Positions 1-31,800 of a DNA stretch of 64,000 nt are shown piece by piece. Source of the DNA: Heterocephalus glaber (lineage: Eukaryota; Chordata; Mammalia; Rodentia; Bathyergidae); contig NW_004624730.1 of assembly GCF_000247695.1 (NCBI RefSeq), forward strand, positions 36,379,576-36,443,575, given 5' to 3'. The notes beneath the pieces were generated by a model. The model was not told the DNA's origin and made no database searches. It was given only the letters and a program-made list of their open reading frames with translations. The stretch's first letter is position 1. The number at the start of each line of letters is the position of its first letter. Made by a program: the position numbers and the translations under genes.

Positions 1-471
1 TTTTATAAAATGGAGTACTACTCAGCCATAAAGAATGAAAAACTAGAGTCATTTATAGCTAAATGGATGCATATAGAGCCCATACTCTTAAGTGAAATGA
101 ACAGGACACACATGTGTAAATACCAAATAGTTTCACTAGTGTGAGAAATTGATAGTGTAAACAAGGGTTAAAATGATTAAAATGAATAATGGATAATTTG
201 AAATAGGAAAAAAGGTCCAAAGATGAAGGGGTGAAGGGAGGGGAAGGGGAAAGGAAAGGAGGGAAAGGAAAAACCATGAGAAAAGAAAAAAAAATGGAAA
301 TGATGTCTGTGTAGATAGGGAAGGGTGGAGGGGGTGAAGGGCACACAGGTAATGGGGGAAAAAATAAGAACCAAGATGCATCATGTACAGGTACAAGCAC
401 CCAATGATAAATGTAAACGAATTGCATACCTAAAATGTACCAATAAAAGAACTTAGAAAAAAAAAAAAGAA
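1..471 (+). mobile_element. L1 3' end with poly(A) tail
   Basis: It starts mid-element with the typical L1 3' segment (tactactcagccataaag). A long purine-rich tract follows at about 210-300, typical of L1 3' UTRs, then AATAAA and a poly(A) run at 457-468. The open frames antisense to the purine tract are not genes. Confidence 0.8.
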
Positions 472-1030
472 ATTATCACAAACTTAGTGGCCTAAAACAA
501 CACAAATGTGTTATTTTACAGTTCTGTAGGTCAGGGACATGGTTCTCAGTGAGCTAAATTAATCAAGCAGCTTTATGTTCTTTTCTGGAAGTTCTAGGGG
601 AGAATTTCTTTCTTTGCTTATTCAGGTTGTTGGCAGAATTAGTTCCTTGTGAGTATAGGATTGGGATCCCCATTTTCTCTCTGATGGTCATCTAAGGGCC
701 ATTCCTAATTTTTAGAAGCTGCCACCCCTTTGGCTCAGGCCCTCTTCCTCTCATTTTTTAATCCCAGCAACAGTGGATTGAGCCCACGCTTTACATTTCT
801 TTTCTTTTTCCAACATTGTGTCTTTCCCATCTACTCTTTTCCTTCCCCTTCTATTTTTAAAGGCACACATGGCAACACAGGACCCAGCCAGATAATTTAT
901 GATACTCTCCCTGTCTTAACATCCGTAACCTTGATCATATGTGCAGTATCCTCTTTACCATGTAAAGTAAGATATTCACAGGTTAGGGGGCCTTAGGGCA
1001 TCTGTGGAGGGCCCTTCTTTTGCTTACCAT
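472..1030 (-). mobile_element. MLT1-type MaLR LTR, old
   Basis: The start, tcacaaacttagtggcctaa and aacaacac, is the reverse complement of an MLT1 end. It is diverged across about 550 bases. The remaining intron sequence to 1529 shows nothing recognisable. Confidence 0.55.
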
Positions 1031-1529
1031 GTGGAATTATATCAAAAGGGAATAAAGGTGATCACACTGTATTCATTTGAAAAGGAGAAGTCTCCGTGTG
1101 GTAATTTTCCTTACCGTTGGACTTAACAGGATAGTCAGTGCTCTTGAATCTACAAAGAAGTCTTGGTAAACATGCTAATCCTTTTGATTATGTTTATTAT
1201 AGGATTTCAAAGAAAGCAAAACAGATTCCCCTTTCCACTTAATAGGCACTTTTCTACAAATAGACATTTTTTGTCAGTGCAAGAGGAAAGTTCATAGAAT
1301 TAAGTCTTGGACTCTTGTTTTCTGTGTTGGTATGGAGAGAAAGTTTATTCATATAGCTATTCCCTGCTCTTTTGGCTGTGTGGTATCCAAACTTATTTTT
1401 TTAAAAAAATGTGAAGTAGAACTCAGTATGGATCATCTTAATTCTTAATTGCTAATGTATTTGATTTCCTTCAGAAATACCACTGCTTACCATGCTTAGC
1501 AAAATGTATGACTTTTCTTCTCTTAAAAG

Positions 1530-20379
<18,850 letters not shown>

Positions 20380-20970
20380 ATTTCCTCATTTTATTAATTT
20401 TAATTGAATTTGCAAGGTTTGGAAATGATAGATGTCAGTGGAACAAATTCAAGTTGCTGAAACAAATTTTAGAAACCTTTCCTGTTTCCCATTTAGAAGC
20501 TTCTATTCAAAGATAATTCTGTGTATATCTCAAATTTGCTGAATTGGTTTTATAGTTCATTAAAAAACCTCGAATAAGATATGATTATTACAGTACTGGA
20601 ATACATTTAATATTTAAAGGAAGAAATTTGTTTCAGTTACATTTCTAAGCTTGGAATATGTATAAACTTCTTTCCAATTTTTTTTTAAATCATGAGAATT
20701 TTCAACATACAGAAATGCTGAGAAAACAGTTTCTGCACAGAATAGCCATATACTTTCTATCTAAATTCAGCAGTGACAGTGCTAACAGTTTGTTTATCAA
20801 ATAATAGTTTTCTCTCTGTGTCTCGTACATTGACTTAAAGGAAATTTTATATACCATTTTATATACCACTTCTTGGAGTGTCATTAATGGGCAAGCATTT
20901 TTTGTTTGGATGGATTCCATATGTTCTTGTTAGAGAACACTTTTTAAATTCTTCATTGGGTTATTAAAAC

Positions 20971-21212
20971 ACTACCTGGGTGTGGTGGTGCATGCCTATA
21001 ATCCCAGCACTCTTGGGAGGCTGAGGCAGGAGGATTGCCATGAGTTCAAGGATAAGCCTAGGCTACATAGTGAGTGTAAGTGTGGAACCAGGTGGCTGCC
21101 TGTCTGCAGCGGGCTGATTTGGCATCTTCCGTGTGACTCCATAGTGAGTGTAAGGCCATCCTGAAGTACATAGTGAGACCCCTGCCTCACAAAAATAAAT
21201 AAAAAATAAAAA
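20971..21212 (+). mobile_element. B1 SINE with a 60 bp internal insert
   Basis: A B1 (gtggtggtgcatgcctataa ... acatagtgagacccctgcct, A-rich tail) in the GFM1 3' UTR. It is split by 60 non-B1 bases (21081-21140) flanked by identical 14 bp copies of atagtgagtgtaag at 21067-21080 and 21141-21154. Confidence 0.8.
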
Positions 21213-21401
21213 CCCACTAGCTAAATTTCTAGCTTGTTTGTAATATGGCTGATTGCTTCAATTTGTAGCTTCTGCAAATTCCTAACTGCTTCTGTTTTAA
21301 GAATACAGATGTTACTTGCAGTCCCACATGAAGTAAAAAACATATCCTTAAAATGCCATTCTTGTTTATGTTCATCTTAGTTTCTTTCTGTGGCTGTCAA
21401 T

Positions 21402-21407
21402 AATAAA
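21402..21407 (+). terminator. Candidate GFM1 polyadenylation signal
   Basis: A canonical AATAAA about 1.0 kb after the GFM1 stop codon, followed by T-rich sequence. Alternative AATAAA copies sit in the preceding SINE tail. Confidence 0.45.
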
Positions 21408-22138
21408 ATATAATTTATAAAGTTGCTACTCAGTTCATTCACTTGGTAAATACTAGTTGAATTGAGTCTGTTGCAGTCTTATACTATATTAATTGAGATT
21501 GTGAAAGAACAAATGTTAAGCTTTTGTTTCCAGAATAGGTCACGTTTTTCCCAGGGAGTTCTACTGTAATATTCAGAATTTCTTCATCCAAAAATTATCT
21601 GATGCCATACACATATGTTCTGTTACTGGATAATGGAAATGAAATAATTGATTTTAAATTCTTTTGTTTTTCTTGTTTTACAGATTTGACTTTATAATTT
21701 GAGGTTTTTAGGAAAAAAGACTTTAAAATTATCAAGCATGTTTTCGCATAAATGCATTATTTTATAAATGCATTATTTAATTCTCACAACGCTAGGAGAG
21801 TTAATACTGTTACAGTATTGTCTTTTGTAAGAAGCACAGTCACAGAGAAGGTAATTTTTTCTAAGATAATGCTGCTTATTAAGTTATCAAATGGATACTT
21901 TAGGTCTGACTGTGGTGACATACATTTCCCCCATGGATATGTCTATTGCTATATTAGCATCAAACCTGAGAAATGTGGTTGCTTTGGCATTACATCAGTA
22001 CCTCACACCTTTCATTGTTATGAGTATTATGCCAAGTGAGGAAATACTTTCATAGAATGTAGCATGATCTCTCTGGCTATTTAGAGTAGTCAGAAAGATG
22101 GGAAAATGTGAACATGTTTTTCATGTGTTAAATATTCC

Positions 22139-22224
22139 TTTTTTTTTTTTGGTAGCAGGAATTGAACTCGGGACCTTGCACTTTTGAGGCAGGCAGCGGC
22201 ACCACTGAGCTAAATCCCCGGGGC
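22139..22224 (-). mobile_element. tRNA-ID-like SINE
   Basis: A T-run, then gtagcaggaattgaactcgg to ctgagctaaatccccggggc on the plus strand, the reverse of a tRNA-derived SINE with A and B boxes. Confidence 0.7.
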
Positions 22225-24400
22225 AAATATTCCATTTTTAAAGTTAGAGTGTCAGAAATGATCCTAGGTATCAGTCCTTCCCCAGCATTTCATAGGAACT
22301 AATGGTCTCAGCAGGATGTGTGAAGGGGTAAGTAACTCAAATAGCACATAGGGAACAAATCTAGGAATCTAACCAACATCTTTTGCTAATTCATTAGCTT
22401 AGTGATAGTTTATAAAGACTAAATCCCAACCAAAGGTTGTAGCATGGAAAAGATTAATTTGAATATTTATAAATAAGGATTTATTTTTTATATTTTGTGA
22501 AGTATAAACGTTGGCTAAAGAAAAATAATATTGCCTTTGCCTGGAGAGTAGTAGCAGCACTAGGAAGTATTGCATGTATGTCCCATCCTGACTGCACTTT
22601 AAAAGTCACCTGGGGGCTTTAAAAAGAAACACCTCAGGCTCACCTCAGATACTTGGAGTCTCTGAAACTTTCCCAGGTGATTCCAGTATATACTCAGCAT
22701 TAAAGACCATTGTAGTTTTGCCTGCCCTGAGGTCCAAGACATGAAATGAATGATATTTGCAATTCAGATATGCTTTAGTATTCTTTTTCGTATTATTAGT
22801 ATTCTTTTGCATGATATTTAAGTTTGAGCTATTGGTTCCTCATTTAGATACAGTCACCTTTTCTGTTATTCTTCTTTGCTCACTCTGATTGCATAGTTTA
22901 TGAAATTACCAAAATTTAATCAGTTCTGAAGTTTAAGATTTTTCATTATTTTAAAGTTTTTGAAATCTTCACATGTCTTAAATTTGGCAGCCAATAGGAA
23001 GTAGTAAATTGACATGTTTGAATATATCCCTTTGTAGAAAATAGCTACTTACATTGCTAAAACTGAAAGTTGTTGAAGATTTAACTGCTGCTTAAAGTGC
23101 CTTCAAATAAATAACACTGTAATGCATCACTAAAATGAGTTAATTGTATCCTCAGAAAATTTATGTGAGCATTTATGTATTCAAGTAGGTGTCAGCCACA
23201 TGTTAGCTGTTTATGGTACTTTGAAAGCTAGGAGGTCAGAGAAAGGACTGAATTTTCTAATCTGAGAAAAATGGGTGTGATAAACTAAGATGTCACAAAG
23301 GACTAACATTCAAGTACAAGTATAGAAGCTTCTAATTGACTTTCAAAAGTACTTGTTTAATTTATATAGATGTATAACTGAGGTAGGAAAAATTGAAACT
23401 AAGTAGAATAAAGTGGAATGCACATAAAAATCTTGATACTGTTTTGTATGTCTTAAAATTTTGAAAGTTCTGAAGAAATGATGCTGATGTAGCTCGTTGG
23501 CGCACAGTGATTCAGATAAATTTACATTGTTAATGAAAAGAGGGTTAGCAGTGGTGGCAGACTTATGACACTTGTGCCACAGCCTGCTCTCTGTTACGAT
23601 TGAAAGCTCTAAAAGGTTCACCATCACTAGCCTAGGCAATTTAGAGTTTCTATTTTATGCTAAGGCAGGTCAGGTATTTTCTTTCCGTTGTTAGCTATGA
23701 AAAATGTTAGTAAAATCAAGTCACCAGTTTTAGAGTTTGCACTAGAAAAGATGTTCAGATGATATTAGAGATTTTTAGGTGATACTGAAAAATGTTTAGT
23801 TTAACTTTCGTGGGTTTTGTGACTGTATAATTTAGGTAATTGTGTTTGTATATTATTTGTCTGTATACAATTCCCCCTCATAATCTATTAGACTGAAATA
23901 AGTTTGTTAAAGGGTTACCTCAGAATCCTTACCTGGCTGAATTATGGTCACATTTGTAAGTCTAATTTCACTAATGGACAGTGCTTTTATGAGAATGAGG
24001 ACTCATATAAACACCCTTTTCCAGTCCTTAATGTTATAGTAAAAGAATGATTAAAAGACACAGCACATTGAATATGCTATAATAATACTTAGGGTTTTTC
24101 AGTTAAAGCAATTTCCGTCATGATTTAGCATAATTTAATCATTGTAGATTGTTTCTTTGTTATTTTAGAAAGAGCACTTGCTCTTCATTATCACATAGGT
24201 GAGAAAGCAGAAGTTTCCTTTAGTACAGTGTTTCAGAATACTTAAAAAACAGCTGGATGTTGGCCAAGTAAATGCAACCGTTTGGGATTTTAAATAGAAA
24301 AATGCATAAAGAGATATATTTATTTTTATTTTGTAAGAGTCCATGTCTAAAATTTTTCTTTAGTATAAACTTTATATAGCAGTACAGACTAAATAATAGT

Positions 24401-24887
24401 CAGTCCCTGATTTATGATGGTTGGACTTAGACTTTTTCTACTTTACAATGATGTGAAAGTGATATGCCTTTAAGAGAAACTCTTCTTAGAATTTTGAGTT
24501 TTAGCCAGGCACAGTGGCTTATGCCTGTAATCCCAGCACTCCAGAGTCTGAGGCAGGAGTGATGGCATGTGTTCGAGGCCAGCCTGGGCCACATGGTAAG
24601 TTCAAGGCCAGCCTGAACTACATAGAGAGATCCTCTCTCAAAAAACAAACAAAAAAATTGATCTTTTCCCAAGATAGCACTGTAGTCTGATACTCTCTTG
24701 AAATGCTAGGCAGCAGAACTGAGGCCAAGCACATGACTATGAGGCTGAAAAACCAACACACTATAGTGTACAGTGTTGCTAAGGCAGGATGTTTCAGAGG
24801 GTAAGTATGATATGTGTTTTCAACCTATGATATTTTCAACTTGTGGATTTATTGGGACATTGCCCCACTGTAAGTAAATGTGCATCT
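24401..24887. mobile_element. Tigger-like DNA element carrying a B1
   Basis: The left end cagtccctgatttatgatgg and right end 'gacattgccccactgtaagt' form imperfect inverted repeats of a known non-autonomous mammalian DNA element. It is interrupted at 24504-24655 by a B1 SINE, so it is older than that SINE. Confidence 0.65.
24504..24655 (+). mobile_element. B1 SINE
   Basis: A clear B1 with the internal duplication diagnostic of rodent B1 (two 'aggccagcctg' copies, 24576 and 24606 areas) and a short A-rich tail. Confidence 0.85.
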
Positions 24888-25396
24888 TATTATGTTATAT
24901 TTTAAGGCTGATGCTTCCAAATCAGTTACTGGTCAAGTAACCTGGCTAAATGTTTTTAGACACTGATATAAGTGTTCTATTATAATTTTTAGAGGCAAAT
25001 GATGGCAACATTTCCTGATCCAATTCTTGCTTTGATTTGATTATGGTATGTGTTATGTTTGCTTTCATAAATTACTTAGACCAACACTGAATTCAAGTCT
25101 TTATAAATAAAAATTGTAAATATTTGATGTACTTTGTTATATTAGTGTTTCTTTTAATGCATGTTTGCAGACAATGTTATCGGGTAAGTTACCATATTTG
25201 TAAAATTTGAAGCAAACTATATTGATTTTATTTAATTTTAGTTTAGCACAAATTTTCCCTATGCATACAAATTTCTGCAAACACATTATTTAGAAACACG
25301 TTTATTTAAAAAGTAGATTCAAGTTAAAAAGGAATAATTGCTTGAAATGATAAAATATAATAAAATTATTCAGTTAATATTTTTCCTACAGATTAC

Positions 25397-25402
25397 TTTA
25401 TT
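25397..25402 (-). terminator. Candidate RARRES1 polyadenylation signal
   Basis: AATAAA on the minus strand about 290 bases after the RARRES1 stop codon. The 25403-25694 interval would be the 3' UTR. Confidence 0.45.
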
Positions 25403-25694
25403 GCAAATATATTTGTTGACATACTAGGAAGGAGCAATTCAGCAACATAAAAATAGCAATACTATGTTCACAATAAGAAATACAGATTCAGAGATGAAAC
25501 TATATTTTAAGAAAAATAATTATTGATCCATTTGCAATATATACTAATTGATGGATTTTGCATTTTAGGGCTAAAACCTTGAACCTGCTGAGGACTGCTA
25601 AGTTATGATACCCAGACCTTAGCTGTTGTACTAGAGTAACAAGTTAGTACAGTCAGTTGGTTGGCAATTTGGTATAAGCAGGTCCTTTTTAATT

Positions 25695-25844
25695 TTAGAA
25701 GTTACTAAGCTGTGTTAGTTCCATAGCTGATCCTTCTGCAGTTCCAGAGGCTTCTTCTGAGGTCTGTAGCTCTTCACAGCGGTACTTCACTTTAAGTGGT
25801 TTTCCAGGGTACCAGACCAGGTGAATAAGACAGGGAATGATTTC
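25695..25844 (-). CDS. RARRES1: RARRES1 exon 6 and stop
   Basis: 150 nt from EIIPCLIHLVWYPGKPLKVK through an acidic, glutamate-rich stretch to LSNF and TAA at 25697-25695. The acceptor is TTTCTAG. Confidence 0.95.
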   Translation of the reverse strand, partial: EIIPCLIHLVWYPGKPLKVKYRCEELQTSEEASGTAEGSAMELTQLSNF

Positions 25845-28800
25845 CTAGAAAATGGTCATAAAATTAGAATACAACCTGTAAAAACTTAAGGTAAAAACAA
25901 TTTTGCATATAATTCTGTATTTTACCTGTGTTGGGAATTCGTGAAGTAGTACAGTATAATCAAAATCAATCACATCATCATTAGTTTTCTACAGGAAGAA
26001 AAAAGAGTAAGTCTAATAGATTCTGTGAGCCTGTGTCATATACATTCTTGTTTAGGATGGCTACCTTGGGTCTCCTGACACCTTTTAGATTTCAGCCTCA
26101 TTTCTTTTGGTATATTCTGCAGCAAGATAATGGAAGTCATAAACTGTCTTTTCTTACTGAGTTATATAAAAGTTTGGTTCAATGTTTATCATTTTTTTCT
26201 CTCTGATATTTACTGTTTTTGATGGAGGCTAAAGTATGTGGGAACAGGAACAATTTTGCAGCAACCTTAAGGATCTAGATGCTGTATGTGCACTTCAAGC
26301 TGATAAAGTTAGCCCTGCTTAGAATGCCTGCTATGGGCCAGGTTCTGAAGTAGGTACTTTTTATATAGTCTCATGTAATTCATGAGACTATACAGTATAT
26401 ATCACAAGCCTGGTTTTACAGGAGCAGTAGCTTGAGGGAGGTGACAGCTGGCAACTGACAAATGGGGATTCAACACCTAATCTGCTAACTCCAGAACTCA
26501 CATTCTTCATTTATACTCTATAAAACTCTACCATGCTGTTTCTAAAACCAATGCATTAGTATTTTTCAGTAGGTAGGCAGGTTGTCCTCACCTTTTATTT
26601 GCTTGATTCCCACATGTTTTACTAGTGACTAAAGACAATTTCCTATTTTCGACATTTTCTATTTTTTATGCCAAGAGGCTTATCTCTTTACTAGTAAACA
26701 TGGGAGAAAGGCACTTTTCCTTAAAAAAAAACAAACCAATTCTAGGATATAATTTTAGTCTTCTAGCAGGTTTTTATTGAGACCTCCAAAGAATATTAAA
26801 AGGTAAATACAACAAAACCTTTACATTAAGTTTTGTCTTCCCTTTGCCTTCACTGATGGAGACTTTTACACAACAGGAAGTTTATATCAAGTGAGGAGGA
26901 TGTTGTAGGACGAAAATAAAAGAGTCAGGATGAATCAGAAATAGACTGCTTTTTGTATGGTGGCTTCTTTGAAGGTTTTGTCTCCTGCCTAGCAGTGTAC
27001 CTATGAGTGTTCAAAGCAGACATCTGAGGCACAAGCTGCAGAATCAGAGAACACATCAGAGAAAATTGAGCATCTCATATAAGAGAACAGGCTACAGAAG
27101 GTTCCAATTATAGTTAGCCATCCATAACTGTGGATTCCACATCCATGCACACAACCAAGAGCTGAAAGTACTTTTTAAAAATTGTGTCTGCCCTAAGCAT
27201 GTGTGGACTTTTCCTTTCATTATTCCTTAAATAATATATTATAAAAATTATTTACATAGTATTTACATTGCATTAGGTATTATGTATAGCTAGAGGTGAT
27301 GTAAAGTACATGGGAGAATGTGTAAAGCCTCTATGCAAATACAAGTGACTTGAGCATTTGGAGATTTGGGCATTGGGGGTTAGGCCTAGAATCAGTGCCC
27401 CACAGAGGATGACATTATCAGTCTGATGGTGTTGGGGCAGGCAGCCGGCATTTATTTGATCTTCACTTCGAGGCTGTCTTGACCTCATCTCTCCTAAGAC
27501 ATTCCACACAAATTGGCTTTTATGTTGCTGGAAACACTGTACTATTTGATTAAGTCCTGCCTCAGTAAAGTTATGGAATCACACCCTTAACATTGCCAAT
27601 TTTTGTAAAGGCTTCTTCCTCCAGGAAGAAGCAACCTTAAAACAAACCAAAAAGCACAGCTTATTAGAGAACTGTAGGACACCTCACTTTGCAATCTGGC
27701 AAAATATTCCAGGACTGAAGTGCCCTTAGCAGGTCAAGCTCTGCCCAGAAGTCATTATTTTTAAAATAACTCGGAAATAATGGCTTTGGCTTCTTTTCAA
27801 ATCACAAACGCCAAGTCCTTATAGACCAAATAATGGTGATATATTTGTTACATTTTTTGTTGACTCAGCACTTTAATCTTCGTGAAAACAGACTGGAAGT
27901 GTTTTGTTTGTTCTCTTGTGATCCACCCCATTTTACTCTACCAACCCCCTCAAAAAGAGAATAATTCCTACTAGAACCAGTATTTTTTATAGTAGCGAGT
28001 AGGCTTAAAACAGAACAGATCAGGTAGATGAGATGGATTCTTTGGCTAGTGGAGACCTTGAGTTGGGGTAAGCCTTGAACTGATTGTAGTAGTGTAGTGC
28101 TGGATAGATGGTTTGGGGTGCTTGCAGAATCTGGGTCTGATGGATAAAAATTGGAACAATATGCAGTTTTACTTTTCTCATTCATATTAAAGGCTAAGGA
28201 TACAGGGAAAGCCATTATCCATTTTTTCCCTAGCCAGTGTATGTCCCTTAACCTTAGCATAGCCCTCAGGGTATTGAGAGTAACATCTGTTCTTCAGTTC
28301 AAAAGCAATGATTGTACCAGGAAGATGGTATTTTAGAGTTGTATTTCAGTACCTCCTTCAATCTTCTCTCAGGGATTGTTCATTTGAGGCTATGAGTTTA
28401 TAATCTTGCATTTACTTGCACAATTGCATGAAAAGCTGAGTTTAACCCTGAGTGTAGAGTTAATAATTCCCACACAGAAAGTTTTGGAAAACAATAGTTT
28501 TCTGAACACTGCTAGTCACTTCCTGCCTCAGTGGTATCTTGGCCTTCTCAGCACTATCACCTTTTTGCTAGTCTCCCAGAATAGGACTTAGACCTTCTGC
28601 TTTTAGTGACTTTTAAAAGCCATTGATAGCTTTGGTTTTTGCTTCTTTTGCTGAAAGATGAAAATCCTTAGTGGTCACTGAATAGCAGAATTTGAAAATG
28701 TATATGGATATGTGTGCACACTACTTTTCTTTAAGAGAAAAGGCCAAAATGCCTATCAAACTTGAAACCAAATTTTCCTCTCCTCCAGTGATTTAAGTTT

Positions 28801-31800
28801 ATTAGATTCCAGCGACTCAATCAGTTTGTCAGTCTTCCTTTAGTGGATCCTAAGAGATGAAGTGATTTGCCTTGTGTGACCCAACAAGTCAGTTGCATAT
28901 TCAATTATTATTTTCTAAAACTCAAACTCTACAGAGTAAAAGAAATATAAAATTCTTAGTGACATCCTCTCTAAACTGTATGGTTTACATGTGTGTCCCC
29001 ATTTGCAGTAAGAGAAAGAGAAGCTTTTATCTGGCAAAAGAACTGTGTCCTGACTTAATAGCAATATTCAGTTAGATGGTAATTTCTATTAAAAAGCACT
29101 CCGTAAGGAGAAAGAAAGGTAAGAAAAACTAGGCTCTAGTTGATGTCTTCCAAGTGGCCTTTGGAGGACACAGCAAACTATTATTGGCAATAAAAATGCT
29201 GACTTAATGCTGGACAAATCTCTGTACTCAGAAGTGATAATCTACCCATGGACAAATTATAAAAATATGAATTTTAAAAATTGCTACTCATGATTGATTC
29301 GGATTGCCTCTCAGAGAAGTTGATTTTGCTTATTCTGAAAATACTCCTTTCTCCCTATCATACTTGGCTGACAAAAATCCAAACCCTGACTAAATCCGGC
29401 TCTTCACTTACTTGCCACCTACACCCACACAGCTGTGTGTGACTGGTCCTTGGAATTCAAATCTTCAAGGGCCTGGAGGGCTGCGTGGTGCTCCCCCCAC
29501 AGTCTCAGCACTTCGTCTCCTCCTTGCTGTCAGCTTATGACTTTACCTCTCATTCACTGAAGCAGGTAGCATGGAGTGTCTGCTAGTTTCTACCTTGACA
29601 TCTACCTCCTACAGCAACTGAGCTGCTGTTATTTATTTCCCTCCATGTGAACTCTGTGGGTTCCTGTCTGAAATCTAAAGTTAGAAGGGTTCCAGGCTTT
29701 GGTCCTTACATAACTTACTTTCTCTGTCTACATCATTACCTGTGATCTCATCCAGTTTTGTAACTTTTAATACTGTGTACACAGACATGAGTCCAGCCCG
29801 TTCCTTTCCCCTGAACTTCAGACTCGTATGTCTAGCTGACTATATGGATTCTCTACTTGGTTACAGAATTTATCATGCCACAAACCAAGATCATTTTCCC
29901 TATAAATCTGTTCTTCCTATAGTCTTACTCATTTAGTTAATGAAAACTGTGTCCTTCCGGTTTGAGGCCCAAATCCATTTTCTAATATCCTTATCCAGCC
30001 CATGAGCAAATACTGTCAGTCTACCTGAATCCAAACACTTGTCACCATCTCCATTGCTACTTCCGTGGCCAACCCACTACCAGGCCTTGCCTATGTTACT
30101 GTAGTATTTACTGGTCTTCCTGCTTCCTCCCTTATCCCCCTACAGTCTGTTCTCAACATAGCAGCCAGAATGATTCTGTGTGAGTCAGATCGTGTCACTC
30201 CTGTTAAAAAGCCTCATAGGCAAAAGACAGAGTAAAAGACAAGGCCCTTTTAATGGCTTCCAAGGCCGTACATGAACAGAACCCCTCTACCTGCCCTCCC
30301 TTTGATTTTATCCGCTGGCACAGTCCCCTTGCTCACTCTGCTCAGCCACACTATCCTTACAGCCATTTCTCAAATCTGTCAGCTACACTGCTACCTTGGT
30401 TTCCTCTCCCTAAAATTCTCTTCCCTTTTGGGGTCACAACTCCCTCTCAATTCCTCATTCCGTATCACTTCTGCTCAAAATAGCCTTACTTTAGATTATA
30501 TAGGTAGTCAATTCTATTAAAACCTTGTATTCTCTTTTCCTACTTTATTTTTCTCTATGGCATTCACCACCATTTGATATACATTTATTAGTTTACTGTC
30601 TTTCTGAACTTTCTTTAGAACTAATCTCAGGGCAGCAACCTCGTAGTTTTTGTCCACTGTTACATCCTCACTCTCTACAACAATACCTTGTCCACTTCAG
30701 GCACTCAAATATTTGTTAAAAGAATGAAATGCAATCAAAGCTTTCATGGAGTTAGAAATTCACACTGGTCTGAGAACACTGCATTGATTGTGTCTCTCAT
30801 ACAGTTACTTTTCAGATTTCTTACCCACTGCTTCACACTACTAAGCTGGACCAAGTAGTAGTGTAAAAACTGACTCGTCTTTTCCCACATCACGTAAGAG
30901 CTGCCAAGAAAAGCCAAGTCCCAGATGGGTCTCAGTGAGGGATCGATATATCCATGGCTATCTGAGAGGGAAGAAAAAAAGCACATTTGAATTGAGGCAC
31001 TTTTTCAGACAAACCTTTAGAAGCTTCAGTAATGAAAAAGTTTAAATTTAGTCATATCAGGTCACCTCCCTCATGACAAGACCTTGAGATAGACACATGA
31101 CTTCCTCATCTGTTTCTGTGGAGAATGTATGCTTCAACTTGCCAGGCTGAGTAAATCTACAAAACAATGTAATGGATGTACTGTACTATATACAAAGCAA
31201 GAGCTATAAGGATACTAAAAGTTCATCTATATTTTTGTTGAGAAGCATTACTGATTAGGTTAAAAAGTTGATTAGTGATCTCCATATGACTGTACCTGCT
31301 AGTTTGAAACTAAAATCATTGTGATGATCTTTGCTTCCTAATCTGCCAGATATCTTTATTCTCCTCTAGTTTTAAAGCTAATTAATTATTGGCTTTAAAG
31401 CTAGTTAATGTGTTGGCATAATCTCTTTGTCTTTTTATTATCAGTTGGGTTTTTTGGAAAGCATTATTTGTGCACTTGATGTCTTTTTAATTTAAAATAT
31501 TTTTTAAAAACCTGTATAATATCAAAATACCAGAAGCAGAAATACAATGATAATTTACTTTTTTGTGACTTTTAGAAATTCAAATTTTAGTAATTTATAA
31601 CTGTTCATGGATCATTTTATGCAATTTAGTGGAGATATTTTAGTCTGTATTAAAGACCAGTAATTGACAATATGTGAGGAATACTAACAAGCTTATTAGG
31701 AAACTATTCTTGGTAAAATAATTTTTAGGATAAATTTTATTTATTAGTAGAATTTGACTTGGCTAGAAACACAGCTGATGCATTCCCTAAGACAGGAGGG

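Larger units (their letters stand above)
20380..21430 (+). other. GFM1: GFM1 3' UTR with B1 insertion
   Basis: Non-coding, AT-rich sequence follows the GFM1 stop. The first good poly(A) signal outside a SINE is AATAAA at 21402-21407. AATAAA copies in the tail of a B1 SINE (about 21190-21210) could be used instead. The UTR end is inferred, not observed. Confidence 0.6.
21431..25390. other. Intergenic region between converging GFM1 and RARRES1
   Basis: Non-coding, AT-rich. Besides the listed SINEs and the Tigger-type element at 24401-24887 I see no gene; the open frames here are short and unrelated to any family I recognise. Confidence 0.6.

Noticed and set aside
59..427. Overlapping - strand frames rich in F, P and S
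   Set aside because: They are the complement of the purine-rich tract in an L1 3' UTR.
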